DNA of 64,000 bases from an uncultured Mediterranea sp. Its GTDB lineage: Bacteria; Bacteroidota; Bacteroidia; Bacteroidales; Bacteroidaceae. The notes beneath the pieces were generated by a model. It did not search any database. It saw nothing but the letters and a program-made list of their open reading frames with translations, and was not told where the DNA came from. The translations under genes were made by a program, and so were the position numbers. Where the stretch lies: contig CALZEQ010000012.1 of the NCBI GenBank assembly GCA_945641355.1, positions 1 through 64,000 on the forward strand, written 5' to 3'. Positions 27,591 through 35,620 of the stretch are shown piece after piece. Position 1 is the first letter of the stretch; every line of letters starts with the position of its first letter.

Positions 27591-28772
27591 ATGGAATTAA
27601 TTAACGCGATTGCAGAAGCAAGAAACTTTCGGGAAGCCTGGATGTCCGTCAAGCGAAACCATGGTGCAGGCGGTATTGACAAGATGCCGACCGAAGAACT
27701 TGACGTGTATTTGCCCAAACACATGGATGAGATAACCACCTCCATAGTGGAAAAGAGATACAAGCTATCCCCTGTAAGACGTGTCTTTATTCCCACGTCC
27801 AACGGTAAGCAAAGACCTTTGGGCATACCAACCGTTGTAGACCGGGTAGTACAACAAGCAGCAGCCCAAGTGCTGAGCAAAGTTTATGAACCGGTTTTCA
27901 GCGATTCCAGTTACGGATTCCGTCCCAATCGCAGTTGCCACATGGCAATAAGCAAGACGTTGGAATACCTCAACGAAGGATATGAATGGGTAGTTGACTT
28001 CGATATAGAGAAGTATTTCCCCAATACTGTCCAACATCTATCTCGACAAGCTGGACAAGGAACTCGAAAGTCGAGGTCTTAGATTCGTCCGCTATGCAGA
28101 CGACTTCGATGTCTTTGTCAAGAGTGAGATGTCAGCAGAGAGAGTGATGGCATCAGTAAGCGGCTGGCTTGAACGCAAACTACGTCTCAAAGTCAGTGCA
28201 ACCAAGACCAAAGTGGTAAGACCTACGAAAAGTACCTTCTTGGGTTTTACATTTTGGTAAAGCACCAAAGGCTGGGAATGCAAACCGACCGACAAGGCAA
28301 AGGAGAAGTTAGAAACAAAGGTAAAGGTGCTGCTGCTACGCAGAAAGGCAACAGCCAAACCGATGTCCTATATCTTCACAAAGCAGAACCAAATCATAAG
28401 AGGATGGGTGAATTACTACCATATAGGCAGTATGACCACATACCTCAGAGATAAATTCAGTCCTTGGATGCGTCACAAGGTAAGAGTAGTAATAGTCAAG
28501 CAATGGAAGAAATGTGGGACCATCTACAAGAACCTATTGACACTAAAGAAAGTGACGCGAGCAATATCACAGACACCTCAATCTACCAAGCCGCACTGAC
28601 AAGGTTAGGATGGTACCGCCAATGCGGTATGTCCGTCTTCAACTATCTTCTCAGCTCCCAAGTACTTGCTATGCCGAAAGTGAACAGAACTGATAAAGCA
28701 AAGAGCCGACCTAGCTTGGTCGACCCTTATGCTTTGTATCAAAGTTTGCGTACTCCACCTATATGTATGTAG
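27591..28772 (+). pseudogene. Group II intron reverse transcriptase/maturase, three lesions
   Basis: The N-terminal part (27591 to about 28027) encodes a normal start through GYEWVVDFDIEKYF. There the reading frame is lost: the DNA jumps to SPILSNIYLDKLDKELE in another frame, so the stretch that normally joins these motifs (roughly 50 residues) is deleted. The YADD active-site motif follows (FVRYADDFDVFVKS, about 28085). An in-frame TAA at 28258-28260 interrupts GFTFW. The maturase X region continues (IIRGWVNYYHIGS), but near 28560 the frame shifts again before ALTRLGWYRQCGMS. The final segment ends at 28772, against domain V. No functional protein can be made. Confidence 0.9.
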
Positions 28773-28804
28773 CGCCGTATACGAGACCCGTACGTACGGT
28801 GCAA
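28771..28804 (+). ncRNA. Group II intron domain V
   Basis: A 34-nt hairpin with the catalytic triad AGC at its 5' side, lower stem GCCGTA / TACGGT and an upper stem around TACG..CGTA. The pattern closely resembles class IIC domain V. The triad is intact, so ribozyme activity may be kept even though the maturase is broken. Confidence 0.8.
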
Positions 28805-28842
28805 TGAGAGGTGCTGGGGAGAAATCCCCACATCTACTCTAT

Positions 28843-29004
28843 CTTATATGTGCGTTTGCATCTCCCTCCTGTCCGTCATCGGCAGGTCGATACGCCCAGT
28901 GCGCCTGCCACTGCCGATGCCGGTTTAGATTTTTGATACACCATTAAATGGATGTGATACATCTGCAATTTAAAGTGACACGACTCATAGCTTGTAACTA
29001 CATC
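28843..29004. other. Intergenic, intron to GH127
   Basis: I see no gene, tRNA or clear terminator in this 162-bp stretch. It contains a GC-rich imperfect inverted repeat (CATCGGCAG near 28878 and CTGCCGATG near 28911) that could end transcription of the minus-strand GH127 gene. Confidence 0.4.
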
Positions 29005-31359
29005 TCACTTTGTCAGCAGGCGTACCTCGTAGAGGCGGGGAGTCAATTCTTCCTCATCTGGAGTGATGCGTACCTCCCACTGCATGGCCCGATGCATGGA
29101 GGTGGGTAACGGAAGTTGGACGGTTGTCGGTGAGGCATTGCTTTGACTTGCCTGCAACTTGCCTATCTCTACTCCATTGACATGTATGATGGCATTGCGC
29201 CCGGGCTGCGGACGATACACCAGCTGAAGTGTGGTGGCTGCAGGAGCAGCACTCTGCAACCGGTAGCTGAACCAGCCGTGTGCCTCCCGCCAATGGACTC
29301 CCTCGTCATCTCCGGTCTGGCTGCGCTCCATCTGTATGAAATGGTCACTCTCTGGCTGTTGCTCGCCGCACGTCACCTTGTCGAGTGTGCGGGCATCCAA
29401 ATCCAACCGTTCCTGCTCTTCAGTTGCCAGCTGTTCTTGATATGCCTTCAGCTGGGATTCTGAGAGCAAAGGCCAATAGACCATATAGCGTGTCTCGTAG
29501 AGGCGGAAGAAGGGTTCCAGCAACATTCCTTCGTAGCGCTGTGGATAGACACCGCTCAGAGCAAAGGTGAGCGGATGTCCCTCTACCGGCTTCAGGTGGG
29601 AGAGCAGGGTAGATGCCGTGCCCACCACTACCGGCATTTGCTGCAGGGGTAGACGTGGACCGGCGGCTATGTGTCCTCCCCGGCTGTCGTCGGCAAAGAG
29701 TCCGACCTGGTCGGCACTGCCCATGCGGGCTGCCAATACAATAGGACCGTAGAGGAAGGAGTAATGGGCCGATTTGTCGGGCAGAGAGACGGCACGCAGG
29801 TGCATGGGCATCTCCAGACGTACACGGTCTCCTGAACACCATTTGCGCGTTAAGGTGGCATAGCCGTCCTCTACCTGCAACGGCTGTGCTTCGCCATTGA
29901 CGGTGAGGGTCACCTCTTGTTGGTTCGCCCATTCAGGCATACGCAGGTGCAGGGTGAACCGCTGCTCTCCGTCTTGGGAAGCTACCAGCAACGTGGTGGA
30001 CGCTTCGTCGGGGAAGGCGTTGGTTTGCTCGATTCGCACATCGCCCCATTGCAGGATGGAGGGGATGAAGAGATTGACATACAATGCCTCGTCTCCCCGA
30101 TGTCCATAAATCATCTCTCCGTAGCGGGCATGGTTCTCCAGTCCCGAGCCTACACAGCACCAAAAACTGGTCTGCGGTTGCGAATAGACACGGTAGTGAC
30201 CGGCACGCATGGGGGTGAAGTAGACAAAGCCGCCCTGTACGGGGTCTTGTGTGGAGAGAATATGGTTGTAGAGAGCCCGTTCATAATAGTCTATATAGGC
30301 TGCATCGCCGCTGGTAGTATAGAGCATTTTGGTGAGGCGCAGCATGTTGTAGGTGTTGCAGGTTTCAGGCCCCTGCTCACTGGTGAGCATGCTGCCGAAG
30401 TCATCGGCTGGATGGAAATGTTCACGTACACTGTTGCCTCCGATGCTGATGCTGCGCTGTGCCGTCACCCTTTCCCAGAAGTAGCGGGCCGCCTCACTCC
30501 AGTCAGCACGTCCCTCCAGGTCGGCAATTCGTTTGAAACCAATCACTTTCGGAATCTGTGTATTGGCATGCATACCCGTCAGCCGGTCTTCGTGCTGCAA
30601 CAAGGGTCGCAGCACCGTCTGGTGACAGAAGCGGTGAGCCAACTGCAAATAGCGTGCATCGCCGGCAATGTCGGCCACATCGGCAAAGGTCTCGTTCAAG
30701 CCTCCATGTTCGCTGCGCAACATATCCTGCAACTGATCATCAGTCAGCCCGTCGGTCAGCCGCATCATCCAGTCGGCCAGCTTGACCAGTATCTCGCGTG
30801 CCACCTCGCGATGTGTCTGCAGCCAGGCATCACGCAGGCCGGCATAAATCTTGTGGATGTTATAGAGGGGTACCCAGCGGTTGTTCAGGCCGAACCCCGA
30901 AGCGCGTATCTCTCCCCGCTCAATCTCGCTCCACATGCGGCGTCCGTCAGGCACGCCACACAGATATCCGTCGCCTGCAGCATCCTGACACGCTTTGAGT
31001 TGTGACAGGACGTAATCCAGTCGCCGCTCAATCTCTTCGTTCCCCGTGGCTGCAGTCATGTAAGCCAAGGCACTGAGGTAGTGTCCGCCAATGTGTCCGT
31101 CGAGACCGGTATTCTCCCAATTGGTATAGTTCTCTGCCTTGGAAGGTAGGCCGGCTCCTTTGCGATAAGGAGCCAGCAGACGGTCGGGGTCCAATCCCAA
31201 CAGGTAGCGGATGTCCATCTCCTCGGCATGCTTGAACGGACTTTCCGTCAGACGCACGTCCTCTACAGCGAAAGGTTGTACAGCCACAGGCAACTGAGCC
31301 TGGACCGTTGTGGTCCAGGCTGCCGTCAGTCCTGCAATGATAATCAGTAGTCTCTTCAT
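29005..31359 (-). CDS. GH127 beta-L-arabinofuranosidase-like enzyme
   Basis: A 784-residue exported enzyme of glycoside hydrolase family 127 (formerly DUF1680). A Sec signal peptide ends at about VQA (residue 21), so it is probably periplasmic. The (alpha/alpha)6 barrel carries the family's unusual cysteine-based site: Glu332 and Cys334 in GPETCNTYNML, and Cys401-Cys402 in FWCCVGSGLENH, equivalent to the zinc-bound Glu/Cys cluster of the Bifidobacterium enzyme HypBA1. It should release terminal beta-L-arabinofuranose, although related families have other pentose or hexose substrates. It is last in the SusC-SusD-GH31-GH127 locus, 12 bp after GH31. Confidence 0.88.
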   Translation of the reverse strand: MKRLLIIIAGLTAAWTTTVQAQLPVAVQPFAVEDVRLTESPFKHAEEMDIRYLLGLDPDRLLAPYRKGAGLPSKAENYTNWENTGLDGHIGGHYLSALAYMTAATGNEEIERRLDYVLSQLKACQDAAGDGYLCGVPDGRRMWSEIERGEIRASGFGLNNRWVPLYNIHKIYAGLRDAWLQTHREVAREILVKLADWMMRLTDGLTDDQLQDMLRSEHGGLNETFADVADIAGDARYLQLAHRFCHQTVLRPLLQHEDRLTGMHANTQIPKVIGFKRIADLEGRADWSEAARYFWERVTAQRSISIGGNSVREHFHPADDFGSMLTSEQGPETCNTYNMLRLTKMLYTTSGDAAYIDYYERALYNHILSTQDPVQGGFVYFTPMRAGHYRVYSQPQTSFWCCVGSGLENHARYGEMIYGHRGDEALYVNLFIPSILQWGDVRIEQTNAFPDEASTTLLVASQDGEQRFTLHLRMPEWANQQEVTLTVNGEAQPLQVEDGYATLTRKWCSGDRVRLEMPMHLRAVSLPDKSAHYSFLYGPIVLAARMGSADQVGLFADDSRGGHIAAGPRLPLQQMPVVVGTASTLLSHLKPVEGHPLTFALSGVYPQRYEGMLLEPFFRLYETRYMVYWPLLSESQLKAYQEQLATEEQERLDLDARTLDKVTCGEQQPESDHFIQMERSQTGDDEGVHWREAHGWFSYRLQSAAPAATTLQLVYRPQPGRNAIIHVNGVEIGKLQASQSNASPTTVQLPLPTSMHRAMQWEVRITPDEEELTPRLYEVRLLTK

Positions 31360-31371
31360 ACGATATTCAGT

Positions 31372-33831
31372 TTATAGTTTCACTTTCACCTCATGTCCAC
31401 TATAGGAGACGGTCTTCCCGCCACGCAGAGGCAGGTCGCCTGCACCCGATTTCGGATGGACCAGAACGACTTTGAACTTGCGGTGCTGCAACATGCCGGG
31501 GAACTGGCCCTGACGGTCGGCGATGGTCAGCGTCTGCTTGGCGTCGTCCCAACGGAAGGTGATGGTGGAGTAGGCGCCCTTCTCGTAGTTATAGTTGTCG
31601 TTTTCGTCTTCATACAAGGTAAAGGTTGCATCTGCTCCCGGATAGATACGGATTTCCAGATGGTCCCAACGCTTCTCTTCAGCATACTGTACGGCAGGTC
31701 CCCAAGGTACGATGGAACCGGCACGCACGTAGACGGGCATGATGTCGATGGGAACTTCACGCTCGATGGTCTGTCCGCCCTTCAGCTTACGGCCCGTCCA
31801 GAAGTCAAACCAGTCAGCTCCTTCAGGCAAATAGACCTCGGTGGTGCCTATCTGTGTCATATCCTTCTGATGGCCGTTGCGTTGCTCGTCCACCCAGGTG
31901 TAGAGCGAATCCGTCACAGGACGTACCAGGAAGCTACGGCCAAACATATATTCCGTATCCATAGAGAGTACCTTCTTGTCTGCAGCGAAGTCCATCATCA
32001 ACGGACGGATGATGCTGCCTGCCTTGTCCGTCACCTCCCAGGTGGTACTATAGAGATAAGGGAGCAGACGATAGCGCAGGTGAGTATACTTCTCGATGGC
32101 ATCGTACGCCCAGTGGCCCTTCTTGCCAAATTGGTAAATCTCTACAGCTACAGGACTGGAGTTGTGGGAACGCATGATGGGCTGGAAGGCTCCCCACTCA
32201 TACCAGCGGGTATGCAGCTCGTGATAGGCAATGTTGTTGACATCGTTGTTGTATTCCCAGGCAAAGAATCCACCCAGATCGGTATTCCAATAGGGGATGC
32301 CACAGAGCGAATAATTCAGGCCGGCGGCAATCTGCTTGCGCATCACGTCCCAGCGGGAGACTACGTCACCGCTCCAGGAGTGCGAAGCATAGCGCTGCTG
32401 TCCCAGGAAAGAGGAACGGGTGAGTAGGAAGACACGCTTGTCGGATGTGGTGGCACGCTGGTGTTCATACACACCCTTGTTGCTCATCAGCGGGAAGGCG
32501 TTGTGAACCCGGCGGAAGGAACCCAGATAGGTGGGAACATCGAAATCCTTGTCTTTCACCTCCAGATGGTCGGGTTCGGTAGAGTCCAGCCACCATCCGT
32601 CCATACCCAGGTCGAAGATGTTCTTCTTCAGTTCAGCCCAGTAGATGTCGCGGGCTGCCGGGTTGAATGGGTCGTAAGGCTTCACGCCGGCCTTGGGTGG
32701 CCACGTCTCAAAGTCGAGCAGAGCCTTCAGGCTGTCCATGCGCTGGTACATCTTTGTCCAGGGGCCGAACGAGGCCCATACGGAAATCATGATGTGTGCG
32801 TTCTTACTGTGCACGTAGTCAATCATCTCCTGCGGACTCTTGATGCGCGGTTCGGGGTAGCGGGCGTTCTTGTCCTCGTCATTGGGCAGGAAACGCATGA
32901 ACTGCGGGTCACCCATCCGGTTGATGTAGCGCGGATTCTCGAAGGCCATCGAGTTCCAGTTCTCGTTGCAGCCCCAGTACTGCCAGTCCTGGATGATGCC
33001 GTCCAGCGGCACACGCAAGGCGCGGTATTTGTCCACTACTTCACAGAGCTCGTCGGGGCTCTTGTAGCGTTCGCGGCACTGCCAGAAGCCCAGTGTCCAA
33101 AGCGGATAGAGGGGGGCCTGCCCCGTCAGCTGTCTGACACCGGCAATCACACCGTCGGCATTGCCGCCATAGACGAAGTAGTAGTCGGCACAGTCGCCCA
33201 CTTCCGAGTCGAACGAAGTCTCCTGCGGGTTGTCGGTAAAGGTAGTAGGTGAGTAGTTGTCCCAATACAATCCGTACCCCTTGACGGAGTGGATGAAGGG
33301 GATGCAGATGTGCATGTTCTGGTTGCGGAGGAACAGCTTCTGGCCGCGTTGGTTCACCTTGCCCGTCTGCTGCTGCCCCAGGCCGTAGATGACCTCATCC
33401 TTATCCAGCAGGAAGGCCTGCCGCACGTTGAACGAGGGGGTGCCGGCATCGTTGAAGTCGGTAAACTGTGTGCCATAGTCCTTGTCCTGCAGCAACTGCT
33501 TGCCGGCCGTGTCAAAGAAGCGTATGCCGCCGGTGGCGGGGTTGAAGGTCACCAGCAGGCGGTCGGATTTCATCTGTACCACTCCGTCCTGCTCATTCAC
33601 CTCTACGGTTGTCTTTGACGGTTCCATCACCACGCTCAGGCTCTTCTTTTCGCAGGGACGCCCTTCGGGAGTCTTGTACACACGTACGATGGAGGGCGAA
33701 TAGAACGTCACCTCTACATCCATGCCCTGTGTGGTGGCCTTGATGCCTTGGGTCGTCTTATGGAAACTTTGTGCTTGTACAGTCAGGCTCATACACAGCA
33801 ATAGAGCCCATGATAAGATTATCTGCTTCAT
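31372..33831 (-). CDS. GH31 family alpha-glycosidase (alpha-xylosidase or alpha-glucosidase)
   Basis: An 819-residue exported glycosidase. The signal peptide is MKQIILSWALLLCMSLTVQAQ. An N-terminal beta-sandwich is followed by the barrel with catalytic nucleophile Asp416 in DGWWLDSTEPD and acid/base Asp489 in HSWSGDVVSRW, then C-terminal beta domains. The pattern resembles bacterial alpha-xylosidases more than starch enzymes, but without the PA14 insert of some xyloglucan enzymes. Substrate is inferred only. The ATG at 33831 starts the signal peptide; the frame is open 20 codons upstream. A terminator hairpin lies between susD and this gene and no -7 element is seen, so it may be expressed by readthrough. 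Confidence 0.9.
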   Translation of the reverse strand: MKQIILSWALLLCMSLTVQAQSFHKTTQGIKATTQGMDVEVTFYSPSIVRVYKTPEGRPCEKKSLSVVMEPSKTTVEVNEQDGVVQMKSDRLLVTFNPATGGIRFFDTAGKQLLQDKDYGTQFTDFNDAGTPSFNVRQAFLLDKDEVIYGLGQQQTGKVNQRGQKLFLRNQNMHICIPFIHSVKGYGLYWDNYSPTTFTDNPQETSFDSEVGDCADYYFVYGGNADGVIAGVRQLTGQAPLYPLWTLGFWQCRERYKSPDELCEVVDKYRALRVPLDGIIQDWQYWGCNENWNSMAFENPRYINRMGDPQFMRFLPNDEDKNARYPEPRIKSPQEMIDYVHSKNAHIMISVWASFGPWTKMYQRMDSLKALLDFETWPPKAGVKPYDPFNPAARDIYWAELKKNIFDLGMDGWWLDSTEPDHLEVKDKDFDVPTYLGSFRRVHNAFPLMSNKGVYEHQRATTSDKRVFLLTRSSFLGQQRYASHSWSGDVVSRWDVMRKQIAAGLNYSLCGIPYWNTDLGGFFAWEYNNDVNNIAYHELHTRWYEWGAFQPIMRSHNSSPVAVEIYQFGKKGHWAYDAIEKYTHLRYRLLPYLYSTTWEVTDKAGSIIRPLMMDFAADKKVLSMDTEYMFGRSFLVRPVTDSLYTWVDEQRNGHQKDMTQIGTTEVYLPEGADWFDFWTGRKLKGGQTIEREVPIDIMPVYVRAGSIVPWGPAVQYAEEKRWDHLEIRIYPGADATFTLYEDENDNYNYEKGAYSTITFRWDDAKQTLTIADRQGQFPGMLQHRKFKVVLVHPKSGAGDLPLRGGKTVSYSGHEVKVKL

Positions 33832-33873
33832 AGCGGTTCGTTTTATTATATGAATAATTGGTTTATTTGTCAG

Positions 33874-33925
33874 AAAAAAAGGGCGTGCCAAAATCAGTAA
33901 CTAACAAGTGATTTGTGACACGCCC
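33874..33925 (-). terminator. Intercistronic terminator/attenuator between susD and GH31
   Basis: On the minus strand an imperfect long stem (GGGCGTG.. paired with ..CACGCCC, extended through an ATCA/TGAT inner pairing) is followed by seven T (33874-33880). It would lower expression of GH31 and GH127 relative to susCD. Confidence 0.75.
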
Positions 33926-33969
33926 ACAAATATATGAAAAACAACCTTAGTTACCTTACATTTTATTCA

Positions 33970-35604
33970 TCAATATCCCGGATTTTGTTTTAGATTGCTG
34001 TTTGTCAGCATGGCTGCATTGGGAATGGGATAGAGATTCCGTGTTGCCTCCGATTTGTCATGCGACAGCCAACTCTTGGTGGTGAATACACCGAAGCGAA
34101 TCAGATCCTGACGGCGACGTCCCTCTTGCATGAATTCCCAGCCCAGTTCGTCGAGGAAGCGGCCGTACTTGATGTCGGCTCCTCCTTCGTACGTTGTGGC
34201 GTAGGTGTCGCGTCGACCATAGTCGTAGCTGCTGCCACCCAGCAACTCCGCATCGCTGACGACGGCCTTTTCAGGGGCATTGCGGAAAGCGCGTTCGCGT
34301 ACCCGTGTCACCAAGGCACCTGCCCCCGGCTTGCCCAGACGCATCAGGCTTTCGGCCTTCATCATCAGGATGTCGGCATAGCGGAACATGGGGAAGTCGT
34401 TGTCCAGTACATTGGTGGAACCGACCGCATATTCAAACTTACCCCAGCGGTAGCCCTGATAGGGAGTGGCACCGTCGATGGAGGGCACTTCGTTGGTAAA
34501 GATAAGGTCACCGCTGCCATCACTGCACTGCAAGGGCTCGCTGCCGCTCAACGAGGTGTATTGCGGACCGTGAATCAAGTTCTCTTGCCAGCGGATGTCG
34601 TCCTTGTCAAAGCTATCCACAAACTGAGGGATGACGCACACACCACCCCATGGACGATGCAACAGCTTGTAGGTCTCCTGCTGCTCGGGGGCCAAGGTGT
34701 AGAGGTGGAAATCAAACGCATTCCAGTCGGTCACATAGATGGCATCAAAGGGCAGGGCGAAGATAATCTCCTTGGAACCTTCGTTGTCCGTGCGGAAAAC
34801 ATCCTTCTGATTGTTCTCCAGTGCGTAGTCGCCTGTGCTCTCTGCATGCTTCATGACGATGTCGCATTCGTCAATGCACTTCTGCCACTGGGCTGTGCCG
34901 GTATACACCTCGGCATTCAGATACATCTTGGCCAACAATGTATGTGCCACCCACTTGTTCATACGTCCGTAGTAGTAGCCGCGTGCAGTCTCGGACAGGT
35001 TGTCGATGTTCTCGCTGATTTCGCTGATGATGAAGTCGAACACCTGCTGACGGGTAGCCTGCTGTGGTAGCGATTCGTCGCGGAAGTCGGTCACCAGCGG
35101 TACATTACCATAGAGGTCTATCAGGATGTAGTAGTAGGAGGCACGCAACACCTTCAGCTCAGAGATGAGGTCCTGTTTCTGTTCGCCTTCCACCCCGATG
35201 GCGCCCTCTTCTATCTGCGAGAGCAGCCGGTTGCAGGTGGTGATACCCTCATAGGTGCGTTCCCAGCCTTGTTTTACGCCGTCGTCTTCAGTGGTCCACT
35301 GATGCTGGTGCCAGCGTTTGTAGATATAGCCGTCCACCCAGCCGATACCCAGACGGGCAGGGATAACATCTTGGTCGGCGCACAACTCTTGCGACCGTAC
35401 TACACCGTTCCAGAGCAACATGGTCTGACGCCAGGAGACGTAGGCGGCATTCACCAGATAACTGATGTCGGCTTCTGTTTTGGGATTGTATTGTGAAGAC
35501 ACTACCTTGCCATAGCTTTCGTCCAGCAAGTCGGTACACGAAGTGGTAGTGCCCATGAGGGCCATAGAGGCCAGCAGTCCATAAGAAAGTATTCTTGTTT
35601 TCAT
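33970..35604 (-). CDS. SusD/RagB family glycan-binding lipoprotein
   Basis: A 544-residue outer-membrane surface lipoprotein of the SusD family that caps the SusC transporter and helps capture glycan. The lipobox is TTSC with Cys23. Features are the N-terminal CTDLLDESYGKVVSSQYNP, TPR-like helices, and the usual C-terminal LMKAESLMRLG...RRQDLIRFGVF (quoted in parts) and NLYPIPNAAMLTNSNLKQNPGY ending (in part). It follows susC by 16 bp and is the first partner of GH31/GH127 in this locus. Confidence 0.96.
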   Translation of the reverse strand: MKTRILSYGLLASMALMGTTTSCTDLLDESYGKVVSSQYNPKTEADISYLVNAAYVSWRQTMLLWNGVVRSQELCADQDVIPARLGIGWVDGYIYKRWHQHQWTTEDDGVKQGWERTYEGITTCNRLLSQIEEGAIGVEGEQKQDLISELKVLRASYYYILIDLYGNVPLVTDFRDESLPQQATRQQVFDFIISEISENIDNLSETARGYYYGRMNKWVAHTLLAKMYLNAEVYTGTAQWQKCIDECDIVMKHAESTGDYALENNQKDVFRTDNEGSKEIIFALPFDAIYVTDWNAFDFHLYTLAPEQQETYKLLHRPWGGVCVIPQFVDSFDKDDIRWQENLIHGPQYTSLSGSEPLQCSDGSGDLIFTNEVPSIDGATPYQGYRWGKFEYAVGSTNVLDNDFPMFRYADILMMKAESLMRLGKPGAGALVTRVRERAFRNAPEKAVVSDAELLGGSSYDYGRRDTYATTYEGGADIKYGRFLDELGWEFMQEGRRRQDLIRFGVFTTKSWLSHDKSEATRNLYPIPNAAMLTNSNLKQNPGY

Positions 35605-35620
35605 CGTTCAATGGATAGAT

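Larger units (their letters stand above)
27083..28842 (+). mobile_element. Class IIC-type group II intron with degenerate maturase
   Basis: The 5' end GTGTGTCGGGCATGACAC resembles the start of class IIC introns (GUGYG followed by a short hairpin around GGCAU). The 3' end has a 34-nt domain V beginning AGCGCCGTA and ending TACGGTGCAA (28771-28804), then domain VI with stem GAGAGGTG.TGGGG / CCCCA.CATCT and an unpaired A at 28836 as probable branch point. The intron ends near CTCTAT at 28842. It carries a broken reverse transcriptase in domain IV. It is inserted directly after the tRNA-Asn terminator and in the same orientation. The RNA could still fold and splice if a maturase is supplied in trans. 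Ends are accurate to a few bases. Confidence 0.85.

Noticed and set aside
27083..28842. Insertion sequence or integron instead of an intron
   Set aside because: There are no terminal inverted repeats or transposase; reverse transcriptase motifs and domains V and VI identify a group II intron.
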